DNA of 64,000 nt. Source: Streptomyces sp. NBC_00335. Its GTDB lineage: Bacteria > Actinomycetota > Actinomycetes > Streptomycetales > Streptomycetaceae. Position numbers and translations under genes: made by a program. Below, piece after piece: positions 50,695 to 58,936 of this stretch. Where the stretch lies: positions 992,001 through 1,056,000 of the forward strand of contig NZ_CP108006.1 of the NCBI RefSeq assembly GCF_036127095.1, in the 5' to 3' direction. The notes under the pieces were generated by a model. It was not told where the DNA came from. It saw only the letters and a program-made list of their open reading frames with translations, and did not search any database. Every line of letters begins with the position of its first letter. Within the stretch, counting starts at the first letter, position 1.

Positions 50695-51906
50695 CTACTT
50701 CGCCATCGTCAGCCCGTCCTTCGCCGCGCCACGGCCGAGGACGGCCTCGGTGATCTCGTCGAGGGCCTCCTCGTATTCCCGGGCGGCCTCGCGGCCGGGC
50801 GACTGGGCGAGGGCGGCGGGGAGGTTGACGACGCGGCCCGCGCCGAGGTCCATCATCTGCGGGACGAACTCGGCCTTGGTGACCTGCCAGCGCTGCCCGG
50901 GGGCGGCCGGCGGGGCGAAGGTGAAGCGGCCGATGGAACCGTAGTTGCCGCGCATGTCCCGTGCGCCGCTGTGGTTGAACATCTCCCCGGCCACCTGGTC
51001 GCCCATGCCGTAGACGATCCAGGTCCCGTTGACCTTCTCGTACGCCTGCGGGATGTGGGCGTGCGTTCCGAGGATCATGTCCACGTCGGGGCGGCCGCCG
51101 CTCTGCGAGGCGGTCAGCGCCTTGCCGAGCGCGAGCTGCTTCTCGTCCGGTTCGGTCTGCCATTCCGTGCCCCAGTGGAGACTGACGAGGACCACGTCGG
51201 CGCCCGCCTTCCGGGCCGCCCGGGAGTCCGCGATGATCTTCTCCTGCTCCATCAGGTTGACCGCCCAGGGCTGGCCCTCGGGCATCGGGTAGCCGTTGGT
51301 GTCGTACGTGTAGGCGAGGTGCGCGACCTTCGCGGAGCCCGCCGCGTACATGGTCACGGTGCCCGCCTCGGCCGCCGTACGGGCCGAACCCGCGTGCTTC
51401 AGACCGACCTTGTCGAACCGGTCGAGGGTGCGCTTCAGGCCGGCGCCGCCGCCGTCGAGGGTGTGGTTCGAGGCCGTGGAACAGCCGTCGTACCCGGCGT
51501 CCTCGAGGCCGTCGGCGACCTCGGGCGGGGACTGGAAGGCGGGGTAGCCGGTGAACGGGCCGCCGTCCGGCCCGTAGATGGTCTCCATGTGGCATAGGGC
51601 CAGGTCGGCGGCCGAGACGATCGGCTTGACCGCGGAGAACATCGGCCGGAAGTCGTAGCCGTCGCCGTCCGCGTCGGAGGCCGCCCGCCGGATGACCGAC
51701 TCGTGGGGCAGCACGTCGCCGCTCGCGACGAGGGTGAACCCCTTCCCGGCGGGGGCCGTGGTCGATCCGGGAGCGCCGGAGGGCGCCTGGGCGGGCCGCG
51801 AGCCGGTGAGGCGGGCCGGCGCGTCCGTACCGGCGGAGCAGCCGGCTACGGCCGACAGCACCACGGCGGTCAGGAGTGCGAGGGCGTGGCGGGTGCGCGC
51901 GGTCAT
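50695..51906 (-). CDS. CapA-family lipoprotein (PGA synthesis CapA-like)
   Basis: This 403-residue exported lipoprotein has lipobox VAGC near residue 22, a Pro/Ser/Thr linker and a CapA-type metallophosphatase-fold domain. Visible motifs are VASGDVLPHESV, ALCHMETIYG, CSTASNHTLDGG, VLVSLHWGTEWQ and ILGTHAHIPQ. CapA proteins help polymer synthesis or export, such as poly-gamma-glutamate in Bacillus. Here no capBC genes adjoin, so the polymer is unknown. The start ATG 51906 follows AAGGAG and a likely promoter at 51925-51953. Confidence 0.87.
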   Translation of the reverse strand: MTARTRHALALLTAVVLSAVAGCSAGTDAPARLTGSRPAQAPSGAPGSTTAPAGKGFTLVASGDVLPHESVIRRAASDADGDGYDFRPMFSAVKPIVSAADLALCHMETIYGPDGGPFTGYPAFQSPPEVADGLEDAGYDGCSTASNHTLDGGGAGLKRTLDRFDKVGLKHAGSARTAAEAGTVTMYAAGSAKVAHLAYTYDTNGYPMPEGQPWAVNLMEQEKIIADSRAARKAGADVVLVSLHWGTEWQTEPDEKQLALGKALTASQSGGRPDVDMILGTHAHIPQAYEKVNGTWIVYGMGDQVAGEMFNHSGARDMRGNYGSIGRFTFAPPAAPGQRWQVTKAEFVPQMMDLGAGRVVNLPAALAQSPGREAAREYEEALDEITEAVLGRGAAKDGLTMAK

Positions 51907-51924
51907 CTGTCCCAGCTCTCCTTG

Positions 51925-51953
51925 ATTAGTACGACAACCTGATGTTCCGTCAA
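51925..51953 (-). promoter_or_regulatory. Candidate housekeeping promoter for the CapA-like gene
   Basis: On the minus strand TTGACG (51953-51948) is followed after 16 bp by TACTAAT (51931-51925), close to the HrdB consensus. The AAGGAG site and ATG follow immediately. The remainder of the 285-bp divergent gap to the sigma-factor gene shows no clear second promoter. Confidence 0.5.
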
Positions 51954-52191
51954 TCCATAGAAAGAGACGCCTGAAGTCAAGAAGCGGCTCCGCCGCGCGA
52001 CCGCGCACTCACTCCAATGGCCGTTCGGCGCGCCGTTCGACCGTTCACCGCCCCTCGCGGCCGCCCACCGGATGACGCGGGTGCTTGGGCGCACCGTCCG
52101 GGCGGGACGGTTCCGGGCGGGCCCGGTGCAGGTCAGGGTGGATCCGTCGACCTCGACCGACCCCCGCACCGACCCCCGGAAGGAGCCTCCC

Positions 52192-52731
52192 GTGCCCCTT
52201 GCCCCCACCCTGCGACGCACCGATCCCGAGGCACTGGCCGAACTCCAGCACGAACACGGACGGGCCCTGTTCGGTTTCCTGCTGGGCCTCACGGCCGGTG
52301 ACGCCCAGCGCGCGGAGGACCTCGCGCAGGAGACGCTCCTGCGCCTCTGGCAGCATCCGGAGGTGCTGGGAAGCGACTACGAGTCCCTGCGGCCCTGGCT
52401 GTTCACCGTGGCCCGGCGGCTCGCCATCGACGCCCGCCGGGCACGCCTGTCCAGGCCCCTGGAGGTGGACCCCGAGGGGCTGGACCAGGCACCGGCGCCG
52501 GGGGACGCGGTGGCGGGCTCGGTGACCGCCATCGACGTACGGCGGGCGGTGGGATCACTGGGCCCGGAGCACCGGGACGTGCTGGTGCAGGTCTACTTCC
52601 AGGACCGCTCCGTGGCCGAGGCCGCGGCCGAGCTCGGCATACCGGCGGGGACGGTCAAGTCCCGTACGTACTACGCCCTGCGCGCCCTGCGGAAGGGCCT
52701 CCAGGGCTACGGGTACGGACTCGGTGCCTGA
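52192..52731 (+). CDS. ECF-type RNA polymerase sigma factor
   Basis: This 179-residue sigma-70-family factor of the extracytoplasmic-function group has region 2 from ALFGFLLGLTAGDAQRAEDLAQETLLRLW to WLFTVARRLAIDARRA, and region 4 with VAEAAAELGIPAGTVKSRTYYALRAL. It resembles the SigL/SigK type. GTG 52192 follows GGAAGGAG. No anti-sigma gene follows; the next gene is a methyltransferase 48 bp away. It must therefore be controlled by a partner elsewhere, by transcription, or by the downstream gene. The regulon is unknown. Confidence 0.9.
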   Translation: MPLAPTLRRTDPEALAELQHEHGRALFGFLLGLTAGDAQRAEDLAQETLLRLWQHPEVLGSDYESLRPWLFTVARRLAIDARRARLSRPLEVDPEGLDQAPAPGDAVAGSVTAIDVRRAVGSLGPEHRDVLVQVYFQDRSVAEAAAELGIPAGTVKSRTYYALRALRKGLQGYGYGLGA

Positions 52732-52779
52732 GGACCGGCGCCGGAGGGCGTTGTCAGTACCGACAGGGAGACTCGCGGG

Positions 52780-53433
52780 ATGACGAACAGCTCCGAGATC
52801 ACCGCCTACTGGGACACCGCCGCGCCCCGCTTCGACGAGGAGCCGGACCACGGCCTGCGGCCCCAGGAAACCCGCGACGCGTGGGCCGGTCTCCTCGGCT
52901 CCTGGCTGCCTGCCGGACCGCTCGACGTCCTCGACGTGGGCTGCGGAACCGGATCGCTGTCCCTGCTGGCGGCCGAAGCCGGGCACCGGGTCACCGGCGT
53001 GGACCTCTCCCCGCGGATGGTCGGGCTCGCCCGGGCGAAACTGGCCGCCGCCGGTCTGCCGGGCCGGTTCCTGGTCGGCGACGCCGCCGCCCCGCCCACC
53101 GGCGGCCGGCGGTTCGACGTCCTGCTCTCCCGCCACCTGGTGTGGACCCTGCCCGCCCCCGAGGCCGCGCTCGGCGACTGGACCCGACGACTGCGCCCCG
53201 GCGGCACCCTCGTCCTCGTCGAGGGCCGCTGGCGCGAAGCCGGTGCGGACGCGACGCCCTACGTACCCGGCGCCGAGACCCTGCCCTGGGCCGGCGGCAT
53301 CGGCGCCGACGAACTCGCCGCCGCCGTAAGGCCGCTCGTCACCACCCTGCGCGTCGAACCCCTCGGCGGCAACGCGGCCTTGTGGGGGCGCGCGGTGACC
53401 GATGAACGCTACGCCGTGATCGCCACGGTCTGA
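52780..53433 (+). CDS. SAM-dependent methyltransferase (class I, UbiE-like)
   Basis: This 217-residue protein has motif I VLDVGCGTGSLSLLAAEAG, motif II VTGVDLSPRMV, motif III FLVGDAAAP and motif IV FDVLLSRHLVWTLP, followed by LRPGGTLVLVEGRW. The substrate is unknown. It lies 48 bp after the ECF sigma gene with its own ribosome binding site (CAGGGAG), so it may be co-transcribed and be part of that regulon. Confidence 0.85.
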   Translation: MTNSSEITAYWDTAAPRFDEEPDHGLRPQETRDAWAGLLGSWLPAGPLDVLDVGCGTGSLSLLAAEAGHRVTGVDLSPRMVGLARAKLAAAGLPGRFLVGDAAAPPTGGRRFDVLLSRHLVWTLPAPEAALGDWTRRLRPGGTLVLVEGRWREAGADATPYVPGAETLPWAGGIGADELAAAVRPLVTTLRVEPLGGNAALWGRAVTDERYAVIATV

Positions 53434-53643
53434 CCGCCCCGGCCCCAGCGGGCGACACCACGGCCGGACGTACGACGAATGCGTCAAAGAATGGCCTGAA
53501 CGCCCGCGAAGCGGACACGAACCGCATCGAAACCGGCATCGGTGCGTTCAAGTTGAGTAAACATCCCCCGCTCGACGAGCCGCGCAGGGAAGGCTCGGCG
53601 TTGACGGCGGGAAGACGCGACGCATGCGGGAGAAGGTGGAACG

Positions 53644-54159
53644 GTGCAGCCCGAGGGTACGAACGGCACCAGTGACGGTGGGCTCGCGGTGCCCATGGCA
53701 TGGCTCTACGCGGAGTACATCGCCGACGAACTGCTGCGCACGGGCCGGCTGATCCCGGTCAGCACCCTGGAGTTCCGCGCCGGACGCGACACGCTCGCGC
53801 TGACCATCTACCTCTCGGACGCCGCCGGCGAACTCTCCGGGATCCGGGTCGTCTCGCAGCTCGACGAGTGGATGTCGCTGACGGCGTACGGGCACCCCTG
53901 GCGCGACTGGGTCCACACCCGGTTCCTCGCGCTGGGCGAGGAGGCCCGCGAGCGCGGCCGGGGCGAGGACCCCGACCTGGAGCTGGCCCGGGCCGCCTGG
54001 CGCTGGCTGGACCACACGGAGCTGTTCGCCACCAACCTCGACCCGGGACGCCACGGCCACGCCGACACCCCGCCGGGCCTGGACGAGAACGCCCGGGTCT
54101 GGACCCCGGCCTGGCAACTCGGGCTCCCGCTCGGGCATTTGGCGATGCACCTGTTCTGA
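53644..54159 (+). CDS. Conserved hypothetical protein
   Basis: This 171-residue soluble protein has an N-terminal helical segment (MAWLYAEYIADELLRTG), a beta region (STLEFRAGRDTLALTIYLSD) and a helical C-terminal half with RAAWRWLDHTELF and HLAMHLF. I do not recognise the family. GTG 53644 follows GGAGAAGG. The preceding 210-bp gap is AT-richer near 53540-53570 and probably holds its promoter. It is convergent with a membrane protein at 54209. Confidence 0.68.
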   Translation: MQPEGTNGTSDGGLAVPMAWLYAEYIADELLRTGRLIPVSTLEFRAGRDTLALTIYLSDAAGELSGIRVVSQLDEWMSLTAYGHPWRDWVHTRFLALGEEARERGRGEDPDLELARAAWRWLDHTELFATNLDPGRHGHADTPPGLDENARVWTPAWQLGLPLGHLAMHLF

Positions 54160-54208
54160 GCCCGAGGGACCCGCCCCACCGCTTCCCGGCCCGCCGCCGC
54201 CCGGCCCG

Positions 54209-54616
54209 CTACTCCGGTCGGCGCGGCGGCCCCGGCGGCTCCGACGGGTCGGTGACCAGCCCGGTGAAGTCGGCCTCGTTGCGCTCGGCCCGGATCACGT
54301 ACGCGCGGGCGACCCACCACAGCACCGGGTACACCAGGACCCCGAGCACGACCCAGACCAGCGGGCCCGACGCCACCCGCGGGACCAGGAACAGCAGGGG
54401 CAGCAGGCCCACCAGGAGGACGAGCGCGGCCAGGGCGCCGAGCCCGGCGCGGAGCTGGCTGCGCATGAGGGCCCGTACGTAGGTGGCGCCGAGGGTGGTC
54501 TGCTCGGAGATCTCGGAGCGGGCCGGCGTGTGCGCGGGGGGCCTGCGGCGGCTGCCGCGCGGGACCCCGGTGACGACCTCCCGCCGGGGCGGCTGCGGCT
54601 GCTGCTCCTCGGCCAT
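54209..54616 (-). CDS. Two-helix membrane protein, conserved in actinomycetes
   Basis: This 135-residue protein has a charged Pro/Arg-rich N-terminus, then ISEQTTLGATYVRALMRSQLRA, two hydrophobic helices (LGALAALVLLVGLLPLLFLV and WVVLGVLVYPVLWWVARAYV) and a short RAERNEADFTGLV motif. Such proteins are often encoded before sodium/acetate-type symporters in actinomycetes (family knowledge). No symporter is adjacent here, so it may be a detached copy. No catalytic residues are visible. Confidence 0.72.
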   Translation of the reverse strand: MAEEQQPQPPRREVVTGVPRGSRRRPPAHTPARSEISEQTTLGATYVRALMRSQLRAGLGALAALVLLVGLLPLLFLVPRVASGPLVWVVLGVLVYPVLWWVARAYVIRAERNEADFTGLVTDPSEPPGPPRRPE

Positions 54617-54674
54617 GGGCCGGAGTCTAACCGGAGCCGGGCCGACCGGAACCCTCCCGGGAAGGCTCCGGAAC

Positions 54675-55535
54675 CTACTTCAGCAGCTTCGACAGCCGCC
54701 GGTCGGCGAGCGGCTTCCCGCCGGTCTGGCAGGTCGCGCAGTACTGGAGCGAGGAGTCGGCGAAGGAGACCGAGCGGACGGTGTCCCCGCACACCGGGCA
54801 GGGTTCGCCCGCGCGGCCGTGGACCCGCATCCCGCTCTTCTTCTCGGCCTTGAGCCGTCCGGCGGCCACCCCGTGCGCCCGCTCGACGGCCGTACGCAGG
54901 GTCTCCTCGACGGCCGCGTACAGCTGGTCCACCTGCGCCTCGTCGAAGGAGGCGGCCAGTTTGAAGGGCGAGACCTTGGCGTGGTGGAGGATTTCGTCGC
55001 TGTAGGCGTTGCCGATGCCCGCGATGACGCTCTGGTCGCGCAACACGCCCTTGATCTGCCGCCGTTCCCCGGCGAGCAGCGCGCCGAAGGCCTCGCGGCC
55101 GAAGTCCCCGGCGAGCGGGTCCGGGCCCAGCCGGGCGATGCCGGGAACATCCTGCGGATCACGGACCACGTACACGGCGAGCCGCTTCTGGGTCCCGGCC
55201 TCGGTGAGGTCGAAGCCGCCGCCGCCCTCCAGGACGAGGCGCAGGGCGAGCGGCCCTTTGCCGGGGCGCGGCGGCCGGTCGGGAACGGTGTCGATCCAGC
55301 GCAGCCAGCCGGCCCGGGCGAGGTGGGTGACGAGGTGCAGTTCGCCGATCCGCAGGGCGAGGAACTTGCCGTACCGGGCCGTGGCTCCGGCCCGCTGCCC
55401 TTCGAGCGCGGTCAGGGGCGGGTCATACGTCTTGAGCACGCTCACGGCGAGCGGGAGGACGCGCTCCACCACCCGCCCGGCGAGGTGCTCGTCGAGGAAC
55501 TCCCTCAGGGCCTCGACCTCGGGCAGCTCGGGCAT
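54675..55535 (-). CDS. Fpg/Nei-family DNA glycosylase
   Basis: This 286-residue base-excision repair enzyme has the catalytic N-terminus MPELPEVEALREFL (Pro2 nucleophile and Glu3), a conserved Lys in ARYGKFLAL, an H2TH region with QSVIAGIGNAYSDEILHHAKVSP and a C-terminal zinc finger (CPVCGDTVRS to YCATC). It removes oxidised bases and cleaves the abasic site. The Lys-Phe arrangement and the Ile-Gly-Asn-Ala segment fit the actinobacterial Fpg/Nei paralogue group rather than canonical MutM. It lies 20 bp after the TPR protein, probably in one operon. Confidence 0.92.
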   Translation of the reverse strand: MPELPEVEALREFLDEHLAGRVVERVLPLAVSVLKTYDPPLTALEGQRAGATARYGKFLALRIGELHLVTHLARAGWLRWIDTVPDRPPRPGKGPLALRLVLEGGGGFDLTEAGTQKRLAVYVVRDPQDVPGIARLGPDPLAGDFGREAFGALLAGERRQIKGVLRDQSVIAGIGNAYSDEILHHAKVSPFKLAASFDEAQVDQLYAAVEETLRTAVERAHGVAAGRLKAEKKSGMRVHGRAGEPCPVCGDTVRSVSFADSSLQYCATCQTGGKPLADRRLSKLLK

Positions 55536-55555
55536 GCCCCCAGCCTGCCGTGGCC

Positions 55556-56782
55556 TCAGGCGAAGCGCGAGCTGGGCACCGGGCCCGGGGAGCCGATCCG
55601 GTCCCGGGGGCCGGTCAGCCAGCCGGGTGCGAGGGCGGCTGCGTAGGCCCGGAAGGCCTCGTCGGTATCGGGCGGGGTCGCCCCGTCGCCCTCGTCCGGG
55701 GTGGGGTCGGCGGCGGCGATGTCGCGGGCGATGTCCGCCTCGGGGCGGGCGTCGTCCTTCCACGGCTCCGTGACGAGCTGCGCCTGCAGCGCGCTGAAGT
55801 CCGCGCTGACCTGCGGCGGACTGGTCCACCGCGTGACGTGCTCGTACAGGATCTGCCCGTCGGCGCGCTCCCCGAGCCCGGGGTCCGCGTCCGCGAGGTC
55901 GTACGCGACGACGAGGGTGTCGGTCCGGCCGGGCTCGTACGGTACGGCGGGCAGCGCGAGTACGGTCGCGGCGGCGAGGCCCAGGATCCGGTCGGAGCGG
56001 CCGGGCAGCAGCGAGACCGTGGTGGGGCGGTGCCCGGTGGCCTCCAGGGCCACGGCGAGGCGGGCGAGGCCGTGGCGGCAGGTCTCGTGGCTGTCGCCGA
56101 GGAAGGCGTAGCGGCCCCTCATGCCGGCGTCGTAGCCGTACGGAGAGAGGGTGCCGAGCAGGGTCCCGGTGAGCGCGAACTGCCAGCCGCGCAGGTCCGT
56201 GGAGTCCAGTGGTCCGACGGTGGCGGCGAGTTCGGCGCGCGCGAGCATCCGGCGCTGGCGGGCGTGGGCCCAGCTCCAGGTGTCCTCCTCGGGGGCGGGC
56301 AGTCGGCCGGCGGCGGCGCGGGCGCCGGGCAGGTCCCCGGCGAGGAGGGTGTGGTGGACGAGCAGGTACGTCTCCGGCCAGGCGGGGAGCCGGTCTCCGC
56401 GGGCGGCGAGCAGGGCCGCGGCCTCGGCGTGCCGTGCCTCGTCCTCCAGGGCGGAGACGAGCTCGGTGAGCAGCGGGCGCGCGTCCGGGACCAGCGCGAG
56501 CGCGGCACGCAGTGGGGCTATGCCGAGGAAGGCGATGCCGTGTTCGACGCAGCCGTAGCCGAGGTGGTAGAGGGCCTGCGGGTCGTCCGGCCGTTTGGCG
56601 GCGGTCTTGGCCGCCTTGGCCAGGTCCTTGAAACCGGCCGCATCGGCCAGCGCCCGGACCGCCCGGGCGAGTTCGGTGAGGGGGAGGGTCTCGGCGCGAG
56701 GGCGCAGCGACCGTACGGCGCCGGGCAGATCGCCGGATTTCAGCAGGGTGCGGACCTCGTCCAGGGTGTCAGTCATCGCCAT
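55556..56782 (-). CDS. TPR-like helical repeat protein of unknown function
   Basis: This 408-residue soluble protein has an Ala/Leu-rich helical repeat pattern, with TPR-like units such as LKSGDLPGAVRSLRPRAETL, FLGIAPLRAALALVPDARPLL and LLAGDLPGARAAAGRLP. The C-terminal half is less regular and contains the acidic linker PTPDEGDGATPPDTDEAF. It has no signal peptide. ATG 56782 or ATG 56776 (two codons later) could start translation; neither has a strong ribosome binding site. It is probably a protein-interaction module. It precedes the Fpg gene by 20 bp. Confidence 0.72.
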   Translation of the reverse strand: MAMTDTLDEVRTLLKSGDLPGAVRSLRPRAETLPLTELARAVRALADAAGFKDLAKAAKTAAKRPDDPQALYHLGYGCVEHGIAFLGIAPLRAALALVPDARPLLTELVSALEDEARHAEAAALLAARGDRLPAWPETYLLVHHTLLAGDLPGARAAAGRLPAPEEDTWSWAHARQRRMLARAELAATVGPLDSTDLRGWQFALTGTLLGTLSPYGYDAGMRGRYAFLGDSHETCRHGLARLAVALEATGHRPTTVSLLPGRSDRILGLAAATVLALPAVPYEPGRTDTLVVAYDLADADPGLGERADGQILYEHVTRWTSPPQVSADFSALQAQLVTEPWKDDARPEADIARDIAAADPTPDEGDGATPPDTDEAFRAYAAALAPGWLTGPRDRIGSPGPVPSSRFA

Positions 56783-56865
56783 CGATCATCGACGCGTACC
56801 CGGTGGCCCCGCAACGGACTTTCGGCCCGGCCGGTGCGCCGGAGGACCCGGCCGGCCGGTTCGTG

Positions 56866-58929
56866 TCACGGCATCGTGAACTCGCACCACACGCACTTGC
56901 CGCTCCCCCGCGGTTCCACGCCCCAGACGTCCGCCAGCCGGTCCACCAGCATCAGGCCGCGTCCCGAGACCCCGGAGTCGCCCGCCTCCCTGCGCCGGGG
57001 CAGGGCGCTGGAGCGGTCCTCGACCTCCACGCGGAGTCTGCGTTCGGGGCCGGTCAGGACCCGCAGCGTCACGATGGCGGGACCGTCGGTGTGCATGAGG
57101 GCGTTGACGATGAGCTCGTCGGCGATCAGCTCGATCTCGTCCGAACGGTCCCGCGCGCCCCACGCCCGCACCGCCGCGCCGATCATGTGGCGGGCCGACA
57201 CGAGGGCTTCCGGATCGCCGGGGGCCACGTGCTGCTGGAGCCGGCCGCCCGCCTGCTGGGCCTCCTCCGCGTCGCGGCGCAGGAGCAGCAGCGCCATGTC
57301 GTCGTCGCCGCCCCGGTCGTCCACGACCTCGCACAGCCGGTCCGCGAGCAGGGCCAGGTCGGCAGGTCCGGTGCGGACGAGGGAGGCGAGGAGGCGGATG
57401 CCGTCGTCGAGGTCGGCGCCGGGCTGCTCCACCAGGCCGTCCGTGCACAGCAGAAGCGTTTCCCCCGGTCCCATCTCGACCGTGGTCACCGGATACTCCA
57501 GCAGCCCGAACTCCGCGGACAGCCCCAGCGGCATTCCGCCCTCCACCGCGAGGCGCCCGCACTCCCCGTCCAGGGTGCGCATCAGGGGGTCGATGTGGCC
57601 GGCCCGGACCAGTTGCAGCACCCCGGTCGAGAGGTCGGCCTCCACGTACGTGCAGGTGGCGAAACGGTCGGTGTCCAGCTCGTGCAGGAAGACGGAGGCC
57701 CTGGCCATGACGGTGCCCGGCGAGTGGCCTTCGGCGGCGTAGGCCCGCAGTACGATCCGCAACTGGCCCATGACCGCCGCCGCGTGGGTGTCGTGGCCCT
57801 GGACGTCGCCGATGACCGCGCCGACCCGGCCGCCGGGCAGCGGGATGACGTCGTACCAGTCGCCGCCGATGTCCCGGCCCATCCGGGCCGAGCGGTACCG
57901 TACGGCGATCTCGGCGCCCGGAACCGAGGGGATCCGGCGCGGCAGCATCGCCTGCTGGAGCCCCTCCGCCAGATCGTGCTCCTGCTCCAGCAGCATCGCC
58001 CGCTGGAGGCTCTGCGCGATGCTGCTGCCGAGCGCGACGAGCAGGTTCCGCTCCTCCTGGGTGAAGCCGGCCTTGTCCCGGTAGAGCAGGCCGATCGCGC
58101 CGATCGGGCGGGCCTGGGCGATCAGCGGCAGGTAGGCGGCCGCCGAGATGTGCATGGACGAGATCTTCGCCCAGAGCCCGGGGTACCCGGCGGCGAACTC
58201 GGCCGCGGAGTCCAGGAAGCGCGGCTGGAGCGAGCGCACCACCTCGCTCATCGGATACTGCTCGTCGATGCGGGTGTAGCGGGTGCCGGGGACGAAGCTG
58301 CCCGCGGGGCCCTCGGCGACGAGGTGGATCCGGCCCGCTTCGACCAGTCCCATCACCATGCCCATGGACCCGAGCCGCTCCAGGCCGTGGGCGTCGCCGA
58401 GGGCGTCGATGACGTCCTGGACGGTGCGGGCGTGCGCGAGCGCGGCGGTGGTGGACTCGACCACGGAGGTCTGGCGGCGCCGCTCCTCGTCCAGCCCGAG
58501 GCGCTCCGCCGAATGACTGAGCTCCTCGGTGGCGTCCCGGACGATTCCGATGATCCGGTACGGGCGGCCGTCCGGGCCGCGCATGACCCGTCCCTGGGTG
58601 TGCGTCCAGCGCAGTTCGCCGTCGTGGCAGCGGATCCGGAAGTAGGCGCCGTAGCTGTCGACCCCGCTCTTGAGGGCCGAGGAGACCAGTGCGTCGAGCC
58701 GGGCGCCCTCCGCGGGCGGGACGCGCGGCGCCAGGGAGCCGGGCCTGCCGTCGTACTCCTCCGGGGTGGTGTCGAAGACGTCGAGGGCGGCCGAGTCCAT
58801 GTGCATCAGACCGGTGACCAGGTCCCAGTCGAAACTGCCCATGCGGTTCAGCGAGAGCGACCGGTCCGGATGTGCGGGCCAGTCCTCCGGCAGCGATACG
58901 GCGGTCGGCACCGGTCCACCATGACACAC
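56866..58929 (-). CDS. SpoIIE-type serine phosphatase with PAS, GAF and anti-sigma-like ATPase domains
   Basis: This multidomain regulator of about 687 residues has a PAS domain (MGSFDWDLVTGLMHMD to IIGIVRDATEE), a GAF domain, a PP2C/SpoIIE domain with MGRDIGGDWYDVIPLPGG and VIGDVQGHDTHAA, and a C-terminal HATPase (RsbW-like) domain with LIADELIVNALMHTDG and GRGLMLVDRLAD. It could both dephosphorylate and phosphorylate anti-anti-sigma proteins, a layout common in Streptomyces. GTG 58929 is the outer start; GTG 58911 with GGTGG upstream is an alternative. The DUF6777 lipoprotein ends 7 bp upstream, so the two are very likely co-transcribed. Confidence 0.88.
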   Translation of the reverse strand: MCHGGPVPTAVSLPEDWPAHPDRSLSLNRMGSFDWDLVTGLMHMDSAALDVFDTTPEEYDGRPGSLAPRVPPAEGARLDALVSSALKSGVDSYGAYFRIRCHDGELRWTHTQGRVMRGPDGRPYRIIGIVRDATEELSHSAERLGLDEERRRQTSVVESTTAALAHARTVQDVIDALGDAHGLERLGSMGMVMGLVEAGRIHLVAEGPAGSFVPGTRYTRIDEQYPMSEVVRSLQPRFLDSAAEFAAGYPGLWAKISSMHISAAAYLPLIAQARPIGAIGLLYRDKAGFTQEERNLLVALGSSIAQSLQRAMLLEQEHDLAEGLQQAMLPRRIPSVPGAEIAVRYRSARMGRDIGGDWYDVIPLPGGRVGAVIGDVQGHDTHAAAVMGQLRIVLRAYAAEGHSPGTVMARASVFLHELDTDRFATCTYVEADLSTGVLQLVRAGHIDPLMRTLDGECGRLAVEGGMPLGLSAEFGLLEYPVTTVEMGPGETLLLCTDGLVEQPGADLDDGIRLLASLVRTGPADLALLADRLCEVVDDRGGDDDMALLLLRRDAEEAQQAGGRLQQHVAPGDPEALVSARHMIGAAVRAWGARDRSDEIELIADELIVNALMHTDGPAIVTLRVLTGPERRLRVEVEDRSSALPRRREAGDSGVSGRGLMLVDRLADVWGVEPRGSGKCVWCEFTMP

Positions 58930-58936
58930 GGGCCGG

